From assembly GCA_002104945.1 (NCBI GenBank), contig MCFH01000021.1, forward strand, positions 620,001 to 684,000: a DNA stretch of 64,000 nt. The letters are read 5' to 3'. Shown here piece by piece: positions 24,191 to 33,900 of the stretch (position 1 is the stretch's first letter; each line of letters begins with the position of its first letter). Below the pieces are notes generated by a model. The model searched no databases. It saw only the letters and a list, made by a program, of their open reading frames with translations, and was not told the origin of the DNA. This DNA comes from Piromyces finnis (taxonomy: Eukaryota > Neocallimastigomycota > Neocallimastigomycetes > Neocallimastigales > Neocallimastigaceae). The translations under genes were made by a program, and so were the position numbers.

Positions 24191-24210
24191 TTTATTCACT
24201 GGTGAATAAA
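24191..24210 (+). promoter_or_regulatory. Palindrome upstream of GH11, shared with GH10
   Basis: Perfect 9-bp arms (TTTATTCAC/GTGAATAAA) around TG, ending 23 bases before the ATG. The core TTCACTGGTGAA is almost the same as that in front of the GH10 xylanase (50529-50551), where one extra T is present. It could be a dimeric activator site or an mRNA leader hairpin. Confidence 0.55.
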
Positions 24211-24233
24211 AAATAATAAATATATAAATTAAA

Positions 24234-26195
24234 ATGAAATTTAGAACTCTTTCAATATTATCTTTAGCTGCTTCATTAGTTGCTGGTCAAAACTTTTGTT
24301 CAAGTGCTAATCACTCTGGACAAAGTGTTAAAGTTACCTCAAATAAGGTAGGTTCAATTGGAGGAATTGGTTATGAATTATGGGCTGATAGTGGTAACAA
24401 CAGTGCTACTTTCTATTCTGATGGTTCATTCTCTTGTTCCTTCCAAAATGCTAAGGATTATTTATGTCGTTCTGGTCTTTCCTTCGATAGTACTAAAACT
24501 CATGATCAAATTGGTCACATGTATGCTGATTTCAAACTTGTTAAGCAAAACATTAGAAATGTTGACTATTCCTATGTTGGTATTTACGGTTGGAGTAGAA
24601 ACCCACTTGTAGAATTCTACGTCGTTGATAACTGGCTCAGTCAATACCGTCCAGGTGATTGGGTTGGTAACAAGAAGCATGGTGATTTCACCATTGATGG
24701 TGCTAAATATACTGTTTATGAAAACACTCGTTACGGTCCATCTATTGATGGTAACACTCAATTCAAGCAATTCTTCAGTATTCGTCAACAACCACGTGAA
24801 TGTGGTACTATTGATATTACTGCTCACTTCCAACAATGGGAAAAGCTTGGAATGAAATTAGGTAAGATGCACGAAGCCAAGGTTTTAGGTGAAGCTGGTA
24901 GTAACGGTTCTGGTACTAGTGGTACTGCTGATTTCACTTACGCTAAGGTTTACATTGGTAGTGGCAACGGTAACCAACAAAACGCTTCAACTAAGACTGT
25001 TGCCCGTACTACTACTAAGACTATTAAGACTACTGTTGCCAGCAAGACTCTTCCATCCACTGGCAAGACTCTTCCATCCACTGGTAAGACTCTTCCATCC
25101 ACTGGTAAGACTCTTCCATCCACTGGTAAGACTCTTCCATCCACTGGCAAGACTCTTCCATCCACTGGCAAGACTCTTCCATCCACTGGTAAGACTCTTC
25201 CATCCACTGGCAAGACTCTTCCATCCACTGGTAAGACTCTCCCATCCACTGGTAAGACTCTTCCATCCACTGGTAAGACTCTTCCATCCACTGGTAAGAC
25301 TCTTCCATCCACTGGTAAGACTCTTCCATCCACTGGTAAGACTCTTCCATCCACTGGTAAGACTCTCCCATCCACTGGTAAGACTCTTCCATCCACTGGC
25401 AAGACTCTTCCATCCACTGGCAAGACTCTTCCATCCACTGGCAAGACTCTTCCATCCACTGGCAAGACTCTCCCATCCACTGGCAAGACTCTCCCATCCA
25501 CTGGCAAGACTCTTCCATCCACTGGCAAGACTCTTCCATCCACTGGTAAGACTCTTCCATCCACTGGTAAGACTCTTCCATCCACTGGTAAGACTCTTCC
25601 ATCCACTGGCAAGACTCTTCCATCCACTGGCAAGACTCTTCCATCCACTGGTAAGACTCTTCCATCCACTGGTAAGACTCTTCCATCCACTGGTAAGACT
25701 ATCCCATCCACTGGTAAGACTATCCCATCCACTGGTAAGACTATCCCATCCACTGGTAAGACTATCCCATCCACTGGTAAGACTATCCCATCCACTGGTA
25801 AGACTATCCCATCCACTGGTAAGACTATCCCATCCACTGGTAAGACTATCCCATCCACTGGTAAGACTCTCCCATCCACTGGTAAGACTATCCCATCCAC
25901 TGGTAAGACTATCCCATCCACTACTAAAACTATCCCATCCACTACTAAAACTATTCAATCTTCTTGTAAACCAGTTACCGTTACTGTGGTCCAAACTGTT
26001 ACTGTTACTGTTAACTCTCAACCAAGTAACAACAACTGGAACAATGGCGGTAACAATTGGAACAATGGTGGTAACAATGGTAACTGTGCTGCTAAATGGG
26101 GACAATGTGGTGGTAACGGTTACAATGGACCAACTTGTTGTCAACAAGGATCATCTTGCCAATTCGTTAATGAATGGTACTCACAATGTCTTTAA
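24234..26195 (+). CDS. Secreted GH11 endo-1,4-beta-xylanase with repeat linker and CBM1
   Basis: Hydrolyses internal beta-1,4 bonds of xylan outside the cell, retaining mechanism. Residues 1-19 are a signal peptide. Residues about 20-242 form the GH11 beta-jelly-roll; the nucleophile is E127 ([11 protein letters not shown]) and the acid/base E220 (KVLGEAGS), and the thumb-like region ([18 protein letters not shown]) is present. It closely resembles catalytic domains I recall from Neocallimastix GH11 enzymes. Residues 271-571 are 43 heptads KT(L/I)PST(G/T), followed by a TVTV and Asn/Gly/Trp spacer. Residues 617-653 are a fungal CBM1 with the usual cysteines and aromatic residues ([18 protein letters not shown]). 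There is no dockerin, so this is a free enzyme rather than a cellulosome part. Single exon; codon choice is richer in C-ending codons than neighbours, suggesting high expression. Confidence 0.97.
   Translation: MKFRTLSILSLAASLVAGQNFCSSANHSGQSVKVTSNKVGSIGGIGYELWADSGNNSATFYSDGSFSCSFQNAKDYLCRSGLSFDSTKTHDQIGHMYADFKLVKQNIRNVDYSYVGIYGWSRNPLVEFYVVDNWLSQYRPGDWVGNKKHGDFTIDGAKYTVYENTRYGPSIDGNTQFKQFFSIRQQPRECGTIDITAHFQQWEKLGMKLGKMHEAKVLGEAGSNGSGTSGTADFTYAKVYIGSGNGNQQNASTKTVARTTTKTIKTTVASKTLPSTGKTLPSTGKTLPSTGKTLPSTGKTLPSTGKTLPSTGKTLPSTGKTLPSTGKTLPSTGKTLPSTGKTLPSTGKTLPSTGKTLPSTGKTLPSTGKTLPSTGKTLPSTGKTLPSTGKTLPSTGKTLPSTGKTLPSTGKTLPSTGKTLPSTGKTLPSTGKTLPSTGKTLPSTGKTLPSTGKTLPSTGKTLPSTGKTLPSTGKTLPSTGKTLPSTGKTIPSTGKTIPSTGKTIPSTGKTIPSTGKTIPSTGKTIPSTGKTIPSTGKTIPSTGKTLPSTGKTIPSTGKTIPSTTKTIPSTTKTIQSSCKPVTVTVVQTVTVTVNSQPSNNNWNNGGNNWNNGGNNGNCAAKWGQCGGNGYNGPTCCQQGSSCQFVNEWYSQCL
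25044..25967 (+). repeat. 21-bp tandem repeat encoding the xylanase linker
   Basis: Forty-three 21-bp units plus a degenerate 44th. Units 1-31 and 40 encode KTLPSTG; units 32-39 and 41 encode KTIPSTG; units 42-43 KTIPSTT; the last reads KTIQSSC. Within the Leu block, units differ almost only at two silent positions (CTT/CTC and GGC/GGT), showing recent expansion or homogenisation. Because the unit is a multiple of three without stops, long chance ORFs appear in the other frames; these are artefacts. Confidence 0.97.
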
Positions 26196-26699
26196 ATGAA
26201 ATAATCATTTAAAGGATAATACAAAAAGGATTCCGAATACGTTTCATAAAAGAATGAAATAAGATGGTATTCATTTTTTTATAGAAGGTTAGACAAGAAA
26301 ATATGAGTTGAAAAAAAAAATTATATAATATAGTAAATAGCTAAAAATAATCAAATAAAATATGAAAAACTTGCATTACGATATTCATAAAAATTACTAA
26401 TTAAATAAATTATAAAATATTTAATAAAATTAAAAAATAATAAAATAAATTATTGATATTAATTTTTATTTATTTGAAGTGAGCTATATAGTTATAATGT
26501 TAGTGTAAGTAATTTGGATAAGAATTATGAAGTTATGACATAATAGAAAGAGCTGATTGAAGTTATTAAAGTATATTAAAAAAAAGGTTTTATTAAATTA
26601 CTGGTAAAGTGGAAAATTGTTGTGAGGATAAATTATAATACTGAATTAAATAATAATAATTATTATATTCGTGAATTTTCGTAAAATAAGGAAATTAAG
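26196..26699. other. 3' flank of the GH11 gene
   Basis: AT-rich, no gene seen. An inverted repeat of the kind AAATGAAATAATCATTT lies right after the stop codon (26194-26210) and could be part of 3' end formation. LINE sequence starts at about 26700. Confidence 0.5.
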
Positions 26700-27053
26700 A
26701 AGGTTTTGAAAGGACTTTTTTCAATCAGCAAATTCTTAAGAAATTCTAATATTCTTATTCCTTTCAAAAAACTTAATAATTTTAATAATATTGTTAATAA
26801 TGGTAATAATAGCAATAGTGAAGATAATAATTCTAATTTAGTTAATAATAGTAATAGTTCTAATAATCCGGTGAATATTAATGTGTATGATTATTCTAGT
26901 GTGTGCAATAAGATATTTAAATTCCTTCTTGGGGGAAGAAGTTTTAACAACATCAATTACAATTCAAGGGAATGGAAAGAGCTTTGCAAGTGACAGATTC
27001 AATCGGGCACTAACGAAGGAACTCCATTCTTGACGGTAACAACGGAACTTCTA
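26700..27053 (+). mobile_element. Old LINE family 1 copy, left part, interrupted by copy 3
   Basis: Begins in the region encoding VLKGLFSISKFLRN, is internally deleted to the Asn tract, and continues to the last part of the ORF. It shares with copy 2 the TGA (26991) replacing an Arg codon and several neighbouring substitutions. It ends at ACGGAACTTCTA, the target site of copy 3, and resumes at 32759. Confidence 0.9.
27042..27053 (+). repeat. Target-site duplication, left copy (LINE copy 3)
   Basis: ACGGAACTTCTA precedes the first monomer and is repeated at 32759-32770 right after the poly(A); the adjoining A makes the exact length 11 to 13. Confidence 0.93.
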
Positions 27054-27054
27054 T

Positions 27055-27350
27055 CCCTCTTGGGAACGTGCCTTCATTTATTTAATAAATGTAGTTTCTC
27101 AAGGGGGTCTACTCATGCTCATGGTACTGAGAGAGTAGAAAGAATTAAATCCAAGTATTGCGCAATGGATGCTTGGTGCCCTCTTAGGAATGTGCCTTCA
27201 TTTATTTAATAAATGTAATTTCTCAAGGGGGTCTACTCATGCTCATGGTACTGAGAGAGTAGAAAGAATTAAATCCAAGCATTGCGCAATGGATGCTTGG
27301 TTAGTCTTCAAGGGAAAATTATTAGGACTAAGCTCATGGTACTGAGCGAT
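27055..27350 (+). repeat. Tandem 124-bp 5' UTR monomers of LINE copy 3
   Basis: Units begin at 27055 and 27179 with a diverged partial third to about 27350. In unit 1, CCCTCTTG (27055-27062) pairs with CAAGGGGG (27100-27107) around the central CATTTATT/AATAAATG stem. CTACTC/GAGTAG and CTCA/TGAG form a second hairpin, and CCAAGCAT/ATGCTTGG a third (complete in unit 2; unit 1 has CCAAGTAT). Confidence 0.85.
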
Positions 27351-27951
27351 TAAAAAACATTTTATTCATCAAATTTAAGTATTTGATGAATAAGTGAATG
27401 TTTGATTTTTCAGGTAAGTTTGTATAGTATTTAATTAGAAGAGTAATACATTTTGTTGCTGTATTTTTTCTTTTATTCATGTATTCATGTAGTACTACTC
27501 TTCTCTTGTAAGAATCCAATGTAGTCAACTTTAGCATTTGCATTGTACTTTTATATTCATGTAGCTATTGTTGTATTGTTTCTTGTAAGAGACTGATTCA
27601 CTCTACATCATGTAAAAATACTATTCACAAGCTTTCTGGTGTCGACATTCTTGATTCAAATTTTTTACCAATTTAAATATTTAATGAAAAGTAAAGTCAA
27701 ACAAGTTTAGTGTCAAAAAGCGAATCGAATTTACTAACAACAAACCAAAACTAGAATTTTTAAAGAAAATTTACAACTAGAATTCAAAAAAAAAAAAAAG
27801 AAACTTTAAACAAAGCATCGTAACAATTTTTGTACTATCCAGTACTTTTAAGAAGAGAGAGAGAGACAGATTTTTTTCCATATACGTTATATTTGTAATT
27901 TTTATTAGTATTTATTTTATATTCAATATTTTTTAATTAGAATTTATTATC

Positions 27952-30900
27952 ATGTCAGTCCTTTATATTAAAGATAAGAATTATATCAGACGTGGTACCC
28001 GGTCTTATGGTATCCCCTTAGATGATATTCGCTCCTTCTTTATCCGTGGTATTCGATCATGGTCAGTAAATATGCTATGGGAAAAACTCGAGGTTATTCT
28101 AGAAGATAAACTTAATTCAGTTATTAGTGTTAAATATTTTCAAACTTTCAATGATCACTTTTTCTTAGTCAAGGTTCATGGTTCATCAAAAGATTGTATT
28201 AAAATCTTACACATGTTAAAGAAGAAACTTTCAGTTACCTCAATTTCCTTTTCAGCTCGTAGTAGAAGGAATCACAAATACACTTTTTCCACTCTCAAAC
28301 GTAAAATTTTAGTTTCTAATAAACATCAACATTCTATTCAACAATCATTTCAACAATCAGTTCAACAATCAGTTCAACAATCTCATCAACAATCCGATCT
28401 TCAACAAGATCTTCAACAGGATCTTCAACAAGTTTCCCATCATGAAAATATTCCAGATCTACAGCAAACACAATTTCAATCTCAACATTCAACAATTAAT
28501 TCTAATAGTTCTATCAACTCTGATAACAGTTCAATAGTTGATAGTTCTTCAGTTTCACAGCCATCTAGTAATAGTTCTACTTATTCCTCTGATGCATCAT
28601 CCATTAATAACGATGACTTTAATAATAATAATAATAGCAACGATTCTTCCTCATCCAACAAGCCTGATAACTTTTCTTTTTGTCTTAGTTGGAACACCAA
28701 TGGGTGGAATCATGAAAAGAGAGATAGTATTAGCTATTTCACAGCTATTTTCAAACCATTATTCTTATGTTTCCAAGAAACTGGTAATGGTTCTGGATCG
28801 AATACAGATTATCCTTGTCGTGTTACTTTGCGAAACTATAGACACTTTTTCAAGAAAGCTGACGAATCAGTTCCGGGAATGAGAGGTTTATATTTAGGTT
28901 TTCACAATTCGTGTCAAGCCTCACTTGAAAACTTCTCTGGAAAGTATATTATTTCTATTTATACTTTTAGTCTCTGGAATAGATTCAAATGCTCGATTGG
29001 AAATGTTCATATGCCTCATAGTCATCACAACATCTATGTTGATCATGCAAAGTTAGAAGTTCGCTTGTGGTTACAAACTCATTCATCCCATCCATCGATT
29101 CTTGTTGGTGATTTTAATATGTCTAAAGTAAAATTATCCAACTGGTTATCAACTAATGGATTAGGAGATTGGGAAATTCTTCCGCTTAGAGGGTCTACTA
29201 TCTCTTGGACTCGAGGTGATCAATCTTCCGACATTGACCATGCTCTTATCAATTCGAAGATGAAAGATCTTATTCACTCAGGATCATTTATAAATAATTT
29301 TTATCCTGTATCAGACCATAAGCCACTTCTTATTAATGGTAAAATTATTCCTATGGAAGATTTTTCTAATGACTTTAATGTTCCTAAGAAAATTCTGAAA
29401 TGGAATAGATTAAAATGTATTGAGGAAAAGGAATCTATTCTCAGTCATAATAAATTCCAAATACTTTCAGCAAAATTCAACGATCCTAATGTTTCTACAG
29501 ATGAACTTTCCAAAGAGTTTACTTCAACTGCTTTTTCAATTGCAGACGAGCTCAGTATTACCTCAGCAAATAATGTTATAAAGTCTTCATTTCATATTTC
29601 ACAACAAATTTTTAATCTCCAAAAAATCAAAATGAAGTTGTATAAGAGATTTAAAAAAGAAAGAATTTATGATATAGATGAATTTATTAAAAGAATTAAA
29701 ATCTACCGTAAGCTCATTGATTACATCCACAAAAGATGTAATGAATTTAGGAAACAAGAATATCTTCATTGGATTAAAACAGGATGTGAGTATATGAAGA
29801 GTCATAATCCTAAGAAGGCCTGGAAATGGATCAAGAAAACTGCAAAAATTGGAAAAGATTCTTTCTTTATTGCTCAACCAATTAAAAACAAAAATGGAGA
29901 ATTAGTTGTTGCTACGGAAGAACAACTAGATGTGTGGCATGATCATTTCGAAAAGCTTGCATCAGATCCAAGTGGTGTAAGTCTTGATTTGGAGCATTGG
30001 TATGAAGAACCAACGAATAAACGTTTTTCACTCCCTATGCTTGATGAATGGGATATCAACCAAGATATTAGTATTGATGAAGTCAAGTCAGCTATCCTCT
30101 CTACTCCGAATTATAAAGCATCAGGTCCGGATGGTATTCCAATTGAATTTTACAAAGCATTAATTTCATCAAGTAATGATTCTAATAATGCTACAGATAA
30201 TAATTCTTCCGGTAATACCACTTCAGATAATGATGCTTATGGTTTAAATTTTATTCTTAAATTATTCAACCGTATTTGGGATGGAGACTTCCCCAACTCA
30301 TGGAATGAATCCAGTATTGTTTCTATTCCTAAGAAGGGAGATTTGACAGATTGTGATAACTATCGAGGTATATCACTTATCAATAATGGTATTAAGTTGA
30401 TTTCCAAAATTGTCACCACTAGAATCTCAGAATATGGTCTAAAGAATAATTTCATTAGACCTGAACAATTTGGTTTTCGAAAAAAGGAAGAAAGTATCAG
30501 TCTTTTCATTTCAATCCAAGAAATATGCCGTAGACGTCAATTAGATAATAAAGAGACATATTTGGCCTTTTTAGATCTCAGGAAAGCATACGATTCAGTC
30601 CCAATCGGTAATATTCTCCATAAATTAGATTGTTTAGGAATCCGAGGTAAGAGTTTACAATTCATCAAAAATTTATATTTAACATCTAAGGCTAATGTCA
30701 AATTAGATGGACAATTCTCGAAATCTTTTGATGTGAAGAAAGGAGTCCGTCAAGGTTGCCCTCTTTCTCCTATTCTCTTTAATCTCTTTATTAATGATAT
30801 ATTTAAAGAGTGTGAAGATCTCGGAGTCAGTTTAGGTGACACTCGATGCTGTGGTGGACTTTTTGCAGATGATATAGTTATTTGTGCTCCAACAAGAGGA

Positions 30901-32478
30901 TGCTTAAAAAAGATGCTTAGAAGAGTTAATGAATGGGCCTTGTATAATGAAATGGAATTTGGTATCCAGAAGTGTTCAACGATGGTGATTCGTCCTGAAT
31001 CAATAGAAAATCAGAACAAGAGAGATCCAACATTTTACTTAGCAGGACAACCCATTCCAACTACTGATTGTTATACTTATCTTGGTGTTCCATTTGATAA
31101 GAATCTGTCCCTTAAACCAGTTATTAAAGCTCTTAATAACAAGGTTTTGAAAGGGCTTTTTTCAGTCAGTAAATTCTTAAGAAATCCTAATATTCCTATT
31201 CCCTTCAAAAAGCTAGTACTTAACTCACAAGTGATTAGCAGAGTTTCATACTTTGCACCATTACTTGGATCCAACAAAGCCAGGTCTAGAATTGCACAGA
31301 AGCATGTTAACAAAGGAATACGATGGGTTGCCGGAGTTCATAAAGCTGTATCGTTTATATCTTTATACTCTATTTCAAAAGATTTGAATATTCCTCCATT
31401 GTCAGCCAAATGTGCATTAGCTCAGGTTAGATGTTTTAACAAATGGAAAAACTCAAATTGTATTATCTCATACCTTGTCAATTACATTCCTAAATTTAGA
31501 AAATACACGTGGTGCAAATCAAGTAGGACACTTGATAAAAAACTAAAGAAACATGGAGATGTTAAAGCAGTTAAAAACTTTTATTGGAAAGATCTCAAAG
31601 GGAATTCAATCAAAGCGCAATATTATGATGATAATAAGTTTATTGATACTAAAGATTTTATTAAATTATGTTATGAGTACCCAGAGTTTGCCTATGGCTT
31701 CTACTGGCTATTGAAAGCAAGAAGCGGATACAAGTTGGATGCTAGAGTTGCCAAAGCTGCCAAATTTGTTGATCCAGTTTGTCCTAACTACTGTCCATGT
31801 TGCAAGTGTGGAGATCAAAGTATTAAACATTGGTTATTAGATTGTCCAACATTTAGAGATATCCGTATTAAACATTATGATTCCATAGTCCAGCTATTAA
31901 ATTTTTTCAGTCAACGTAATTCCAATAGTCCTATCAATAATAATGAAATTGATAATATCAGTAGAGATAGTAATAATATTAATAGTAATAGTAACAATAG
32001 TAATAATAACAATAGTAATAGTAACAATAGTAATAATAACAATAGTAGTAATAGAAATAATAATATTAGTAATGATAGCAATAGTGAAGATAATAATTCT
32101 AATTTAGATAGTAATTTAGTTAATGATAGTAATAGTTCTAATAATCCGGTGAATATTAATGTGTATGATTATTCTAGTGTGTGCAGTAAAATATTTAAAT
32201 TCCTTCTTGGGGGAAGAAGTTTTAACAATATCAATTACAATTCAAGGGAATGGAAAGAACTTTGTAAGCGTCAGATTCAATCTGGTACTAATGAAGGAAC
32301 ACCATTCTTGATGGTAACCGCGGAACTTCTAACCAAAATCATGCCTTTTGCTATTGGCCAGCAATGGTCAATGTTCAAAAGGTTTGAAGCAACATCCAAG
32401 AGCGTCAATGCTGAAGAAACAGTAAGACAGGCCAGGAGGGCCAGCGCAACCAATGGAGATCATAATTTTGTCCCATGA
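27952..32478 (+). CDS. LINE endonuclease-reverse transcriptase polyprotein (copy 3)
   Basis: Single ORF of 1508 residues responsible for target-primed reverse transcription. Residues 1-125: basic N-terminal domain of unknown fold. About 126-235: Gln-rich (QQS and LQQD repeats) then Ser/Asn-rich linker. About 240-460: APE-type endonuclease with N250 (WNTNG), E276 (FQETG), D387/N389 (GDFN) and D455/H456 (SDH). About 690-1010: reverse transcriptase with YKASGPDGIP, D875 (AFLDLRKAYD), RQGCPLSP and the FADD box D973/D974. C1283-C1286-H1293-C1298 form a CX2CX6HX4C finger. An Asn/Ser repeat tract follows, then a conserved C-terminal tail. There is no separate ORF1; I do not assign a LINE clade. Confidence 0.95.
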   Translation: MSVLYIKDKNYIRRGTRSYGIPLDDIRSFFIRGIRSWSVNMLWEKLEVILEDKLNSVISVKYFQTFNDHFFLVKVHGSSKDCIKILHMLKKKLSVTSISFSARSRRNHKYTFSTLKRKILVSNKHQHSIQQSFQQSVQQSVQQSHQQSDLQQDLQQDLQQVSHHENIPDLQQTQFQSQHSTINSNSSINSDNSSIVDSSSVSQPSSNSSTYSSDASSINNDDFNNNNNSNDSSSSNKPDNFSFCLSWNTNGWNHEKRDSISYFTAIFKPLFLCFQETGNGSGSNTDYPCRVTLRNYRHFFKKADESVPGMRGLYLGFHNSCQASLENFSGKYIISIYTFSLWNRFKCSIGNVHMPHSHHNIYVDHAKLEVRLWLQTHSSHPSILVGDFNMSKVKLSNWLSTNGLGDWEILPLRGSTISWTRGDQSSDIDHALINSKMKDLIHSGSFINNFYPVSDHKPLLINGKIIPMEDFSNDFNVPKKILKWNRLKCIEEKESILSHNKFQILSAKFNDPNVSTDELSKEFTSTAFSIADELSITSANNVIKSSFHISQQIFNLQKIKMKLYKRFKKERIYDIDEFIKRIKIYRKLIDYIHKRCNEFRKQEYLHWIKTGCEYMKSHNPKKAWKWIKKTAKIGKDSFFIAQPIKNKNGELVVATEEQLDVWHDHFEKLASDPSGVSLDLEHWYEEPTNKRFSLPMLDEWDINQDISIDEVKSAILSTPNYKASGPDGIPIEFYKALISSSNDSNNATDNNSSGNTTSDNDAYGLNFILKLFNRIWDGDFPNSWNESSIVSIPKKGDLTDCDNYRGISLINNGIKLISKIVTTRISEYGLKNNFIRPEQFGFRKKEESISLFISIQEICRRRQLDNKETYLAFLDLRKAYDSVPIGNILHKLDCLGIRGKSLQFIKNLYLTSKANVKLDGQFSKSFDVKKGVRQGCPLSPILFNLFINDIFKECEDLGVSLGDTRCCGGLFADDIVICAPTRGCLKKMLRRVNEWALYNEMEFGIQKCSTMVIRPESIENQNKRDPTFYLAGQPIPTTDCYTYLGVPFDKNLSLKPVIKALNNKVLKGLFSVSKFLRNPNIPIPFKKLVLNSQVISRVSYFAPLLGSNKARSRIAQKHVNKGIRWVAGVHKAVSFISLYSISKDLNIPPLSAKCALAQVRCFNKWKNSNCIISYLVNYIPKFRKYTWCKSSRTLDKKLKKHGDVKAVKNFYWKDLKGNSIKAQYYDDNKFIDTKDFIKLCYEYPEFAYGFYWLLKARSGYKLDARVAKAAKFVDPVCPNYCPCCKCGDQSIKHWLLDCPTFRDIRIKHYDSIVQLLNFFSQRNSNSPINNNEIDNISRDSNNINSNSNNSNNNNSNSNNSNNNNSSNRNNNISNDSNSEDNNSNLDSNLVNDSNSSNNPVNINVYDYSSVCSKIFKFLLGGRSFNNINYNSREWKELCKRQIQSGTNEGTPFLMVTAELLTKIMPFAIGQQWSMFKRFEATSKSVNAEETVRQARRASATNGDHNFVP

Positions 32479-32496
32479 TAAAATTTTGATCTTTGG
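32450..32496 (+). other. Stop-codon hairpin at the LINE 3' end (copy 3)
   Basis: Same 15-position stem as in copy 1. Here ACAAAA has changed to ATAAAA, which turns a G-C pair into a G-U pair and so keeps the stem. The stop TGA (32476-32478) starts in the loop. Confidence 0.55.
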
Positions 32497-32712
32497 CTCG
32501 GTGTCCCATTGGAAGTCAAATACAATTATTATACTTTAGTATGATAGTGGCTTTCTTACTTTAATTAAAATTACTAGAATACATTATACCCAATTTTTAT
32601 TCATTTGTGTTTATTTAAACATATTTTTTTTATTTTTATTTATTTTTAATTTTTTATTACATGTATTATAATTTTAATTAAATTAATAATAAAGTTTAAA
32701 ATATTTGATGCC

Positions 32713-32758
<46 letters not shown>

Positions 32759-32760
<2 letters not shown>

Positions 32761-33133
32761 GGAACTTCTAACCAAAATCATGCCTTTTGCTATTGGCCAG
32801 CAATGGTCAATGTTCAAAAGGTTTGAAACAACATCCAAGAGTGTCAATGCTGAAGAAACAGTAAGACAAGCCAGGAGGGTCAGCGCAATCAATGGAGATC
32901 ATAATTTTGTTCCATGACAAAATTTTGATCTTTGGCTCGGTGTCCCATTGGAAGTCAAATACAATCATTATACTTTAGTATAATAGTGGCTTTCTTACTT
33001 TAATTAAAATGACTCGAATACATTATACCCAATTTTTATTCATTTGTGTTTATTTTTGATTTTTGATTTTTTATATTACATAATTTTAATTAAATTAATA
33101 ATGAAGTTTAAAATATTTGATTAAAAAAAAAAA
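32759..33133 (+). mobile_element. Old LINE family 1 copy, right part
   Basis: Starts with the right target duplication (32759-32770) and continues the coding end of the element begun at 26700, with the older 3' UTR type and a final A-run at 33123-33133. Confidence 0.9.
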
Positions 33134-33900
33134 CTTTAATATTATACTATTGGAACTTTTTTCATTTAATAAATTACTAAGAAATTCTGGTATTACTATT
33201 CTACTTTTAAAATTAATTATTAATTCATATATGATTAGTAAGATAATATACTTTAATTTTGATAAAATTAAATATATTACTAAAATATTTTAGTAAATGA
33301 ATATGATGGATTACAAGTTTTTACAAATGTATTTCATTCATATTTCTATTCTTAATTTTGAAGTGTTTAAAAATTCATCTTCAAATTGTATTATTTCTTA
33401 TCTAGTCAATTATATTCTTTAATTTAAAAAGTATACATAATACAAATTGTGATCTAAATATTAAGTTAAAGAAAAACCGATAAAAGCATCTATTGGATAG
33501 ATCTCAAAGAAAAATCAATCAAAGAATAGTTTTATGATGGTAGTATATTTGAAGAAACTAAAAAATTTTATATATGGCATATACTGTTTATTGAAAGAGA
33601 AAAACCAATATATGTTGTTAAAGTTTTTAAATCCGCTAAATTAGTTGATCCAAATTGTCTAAATTACTTCCTATAATAATTATCAATGTATTAAATAGTA
33701 ATTAATTGGATGTCCCATTTTATTAATATTTGTAATAATAATCATTTTTAAATAGTACTATTAATAATGGTAATGTTAATGATAGTAACAATAACACTAT
33801 TGACAACGACTATAATATTATTTTAATATATTAGTAGAATTTAATTATTAACTAATAAAAATTAACCAGAATATGTGATTTCAATTAAGTATTATGTGAG
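33134..33900 (+). mobile_element. Heavily decayed LINE fossil
   Basis: Recognisable traces of the LINE coding strand: a stretch like LLRNSGITI...LIINSYMISK (33165-33250), CIISYLVNYI (33388-33420), and a WIDLKEKSIKE-like piece near 33495-33525. Many substitutions, deletions and stops. The 3' part (33750-33850) keeps an Asn-codon tract. Confidence 0.6.

Larger units (their letters stand above)
18261..24233. other. AT-rich gene-poor region
   Basis: About 6 kb upstream of the GH11 gene. It contains a strongly decayed LINE (about 18940-19560), a (TTA)n microsatellite near 21401-21457, a 35-codon hydrophobic ORF at 21019-21126, and several simple inverted repeats (21140-21164; 22526-22556). No other gene or RNA is recognisable. 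Confidence 0.6.
27054..32758 (+). mobile_element. LINE copy 3 (family 1), full-length with intact ORF, nested insertion
   Basis: Complete non-LTR element of 5.7 kb: two 124-bp monomers (27055, 27179) and a partial third, unique 5' UTR to 27951, one uninterrupted ORF of 1508 codons, 3' UTR and a poly(A) of about 40. The 12-bp target duplication is perfect and the element lies inside the 3' part of an older copy. Of the copies here it is the only one without visible coding damage, so it is the best candidate for a mobile source copy. Confidence 0.96.

Noticed and set aside
24950-26147. Long ORFs on both strands overlapping the GH11 linker
   Set aside because: They arise because a 21-bp stop-free unit is repeated 43 times; the frames lack domains outside the repeat and the GH11 frame is certain.
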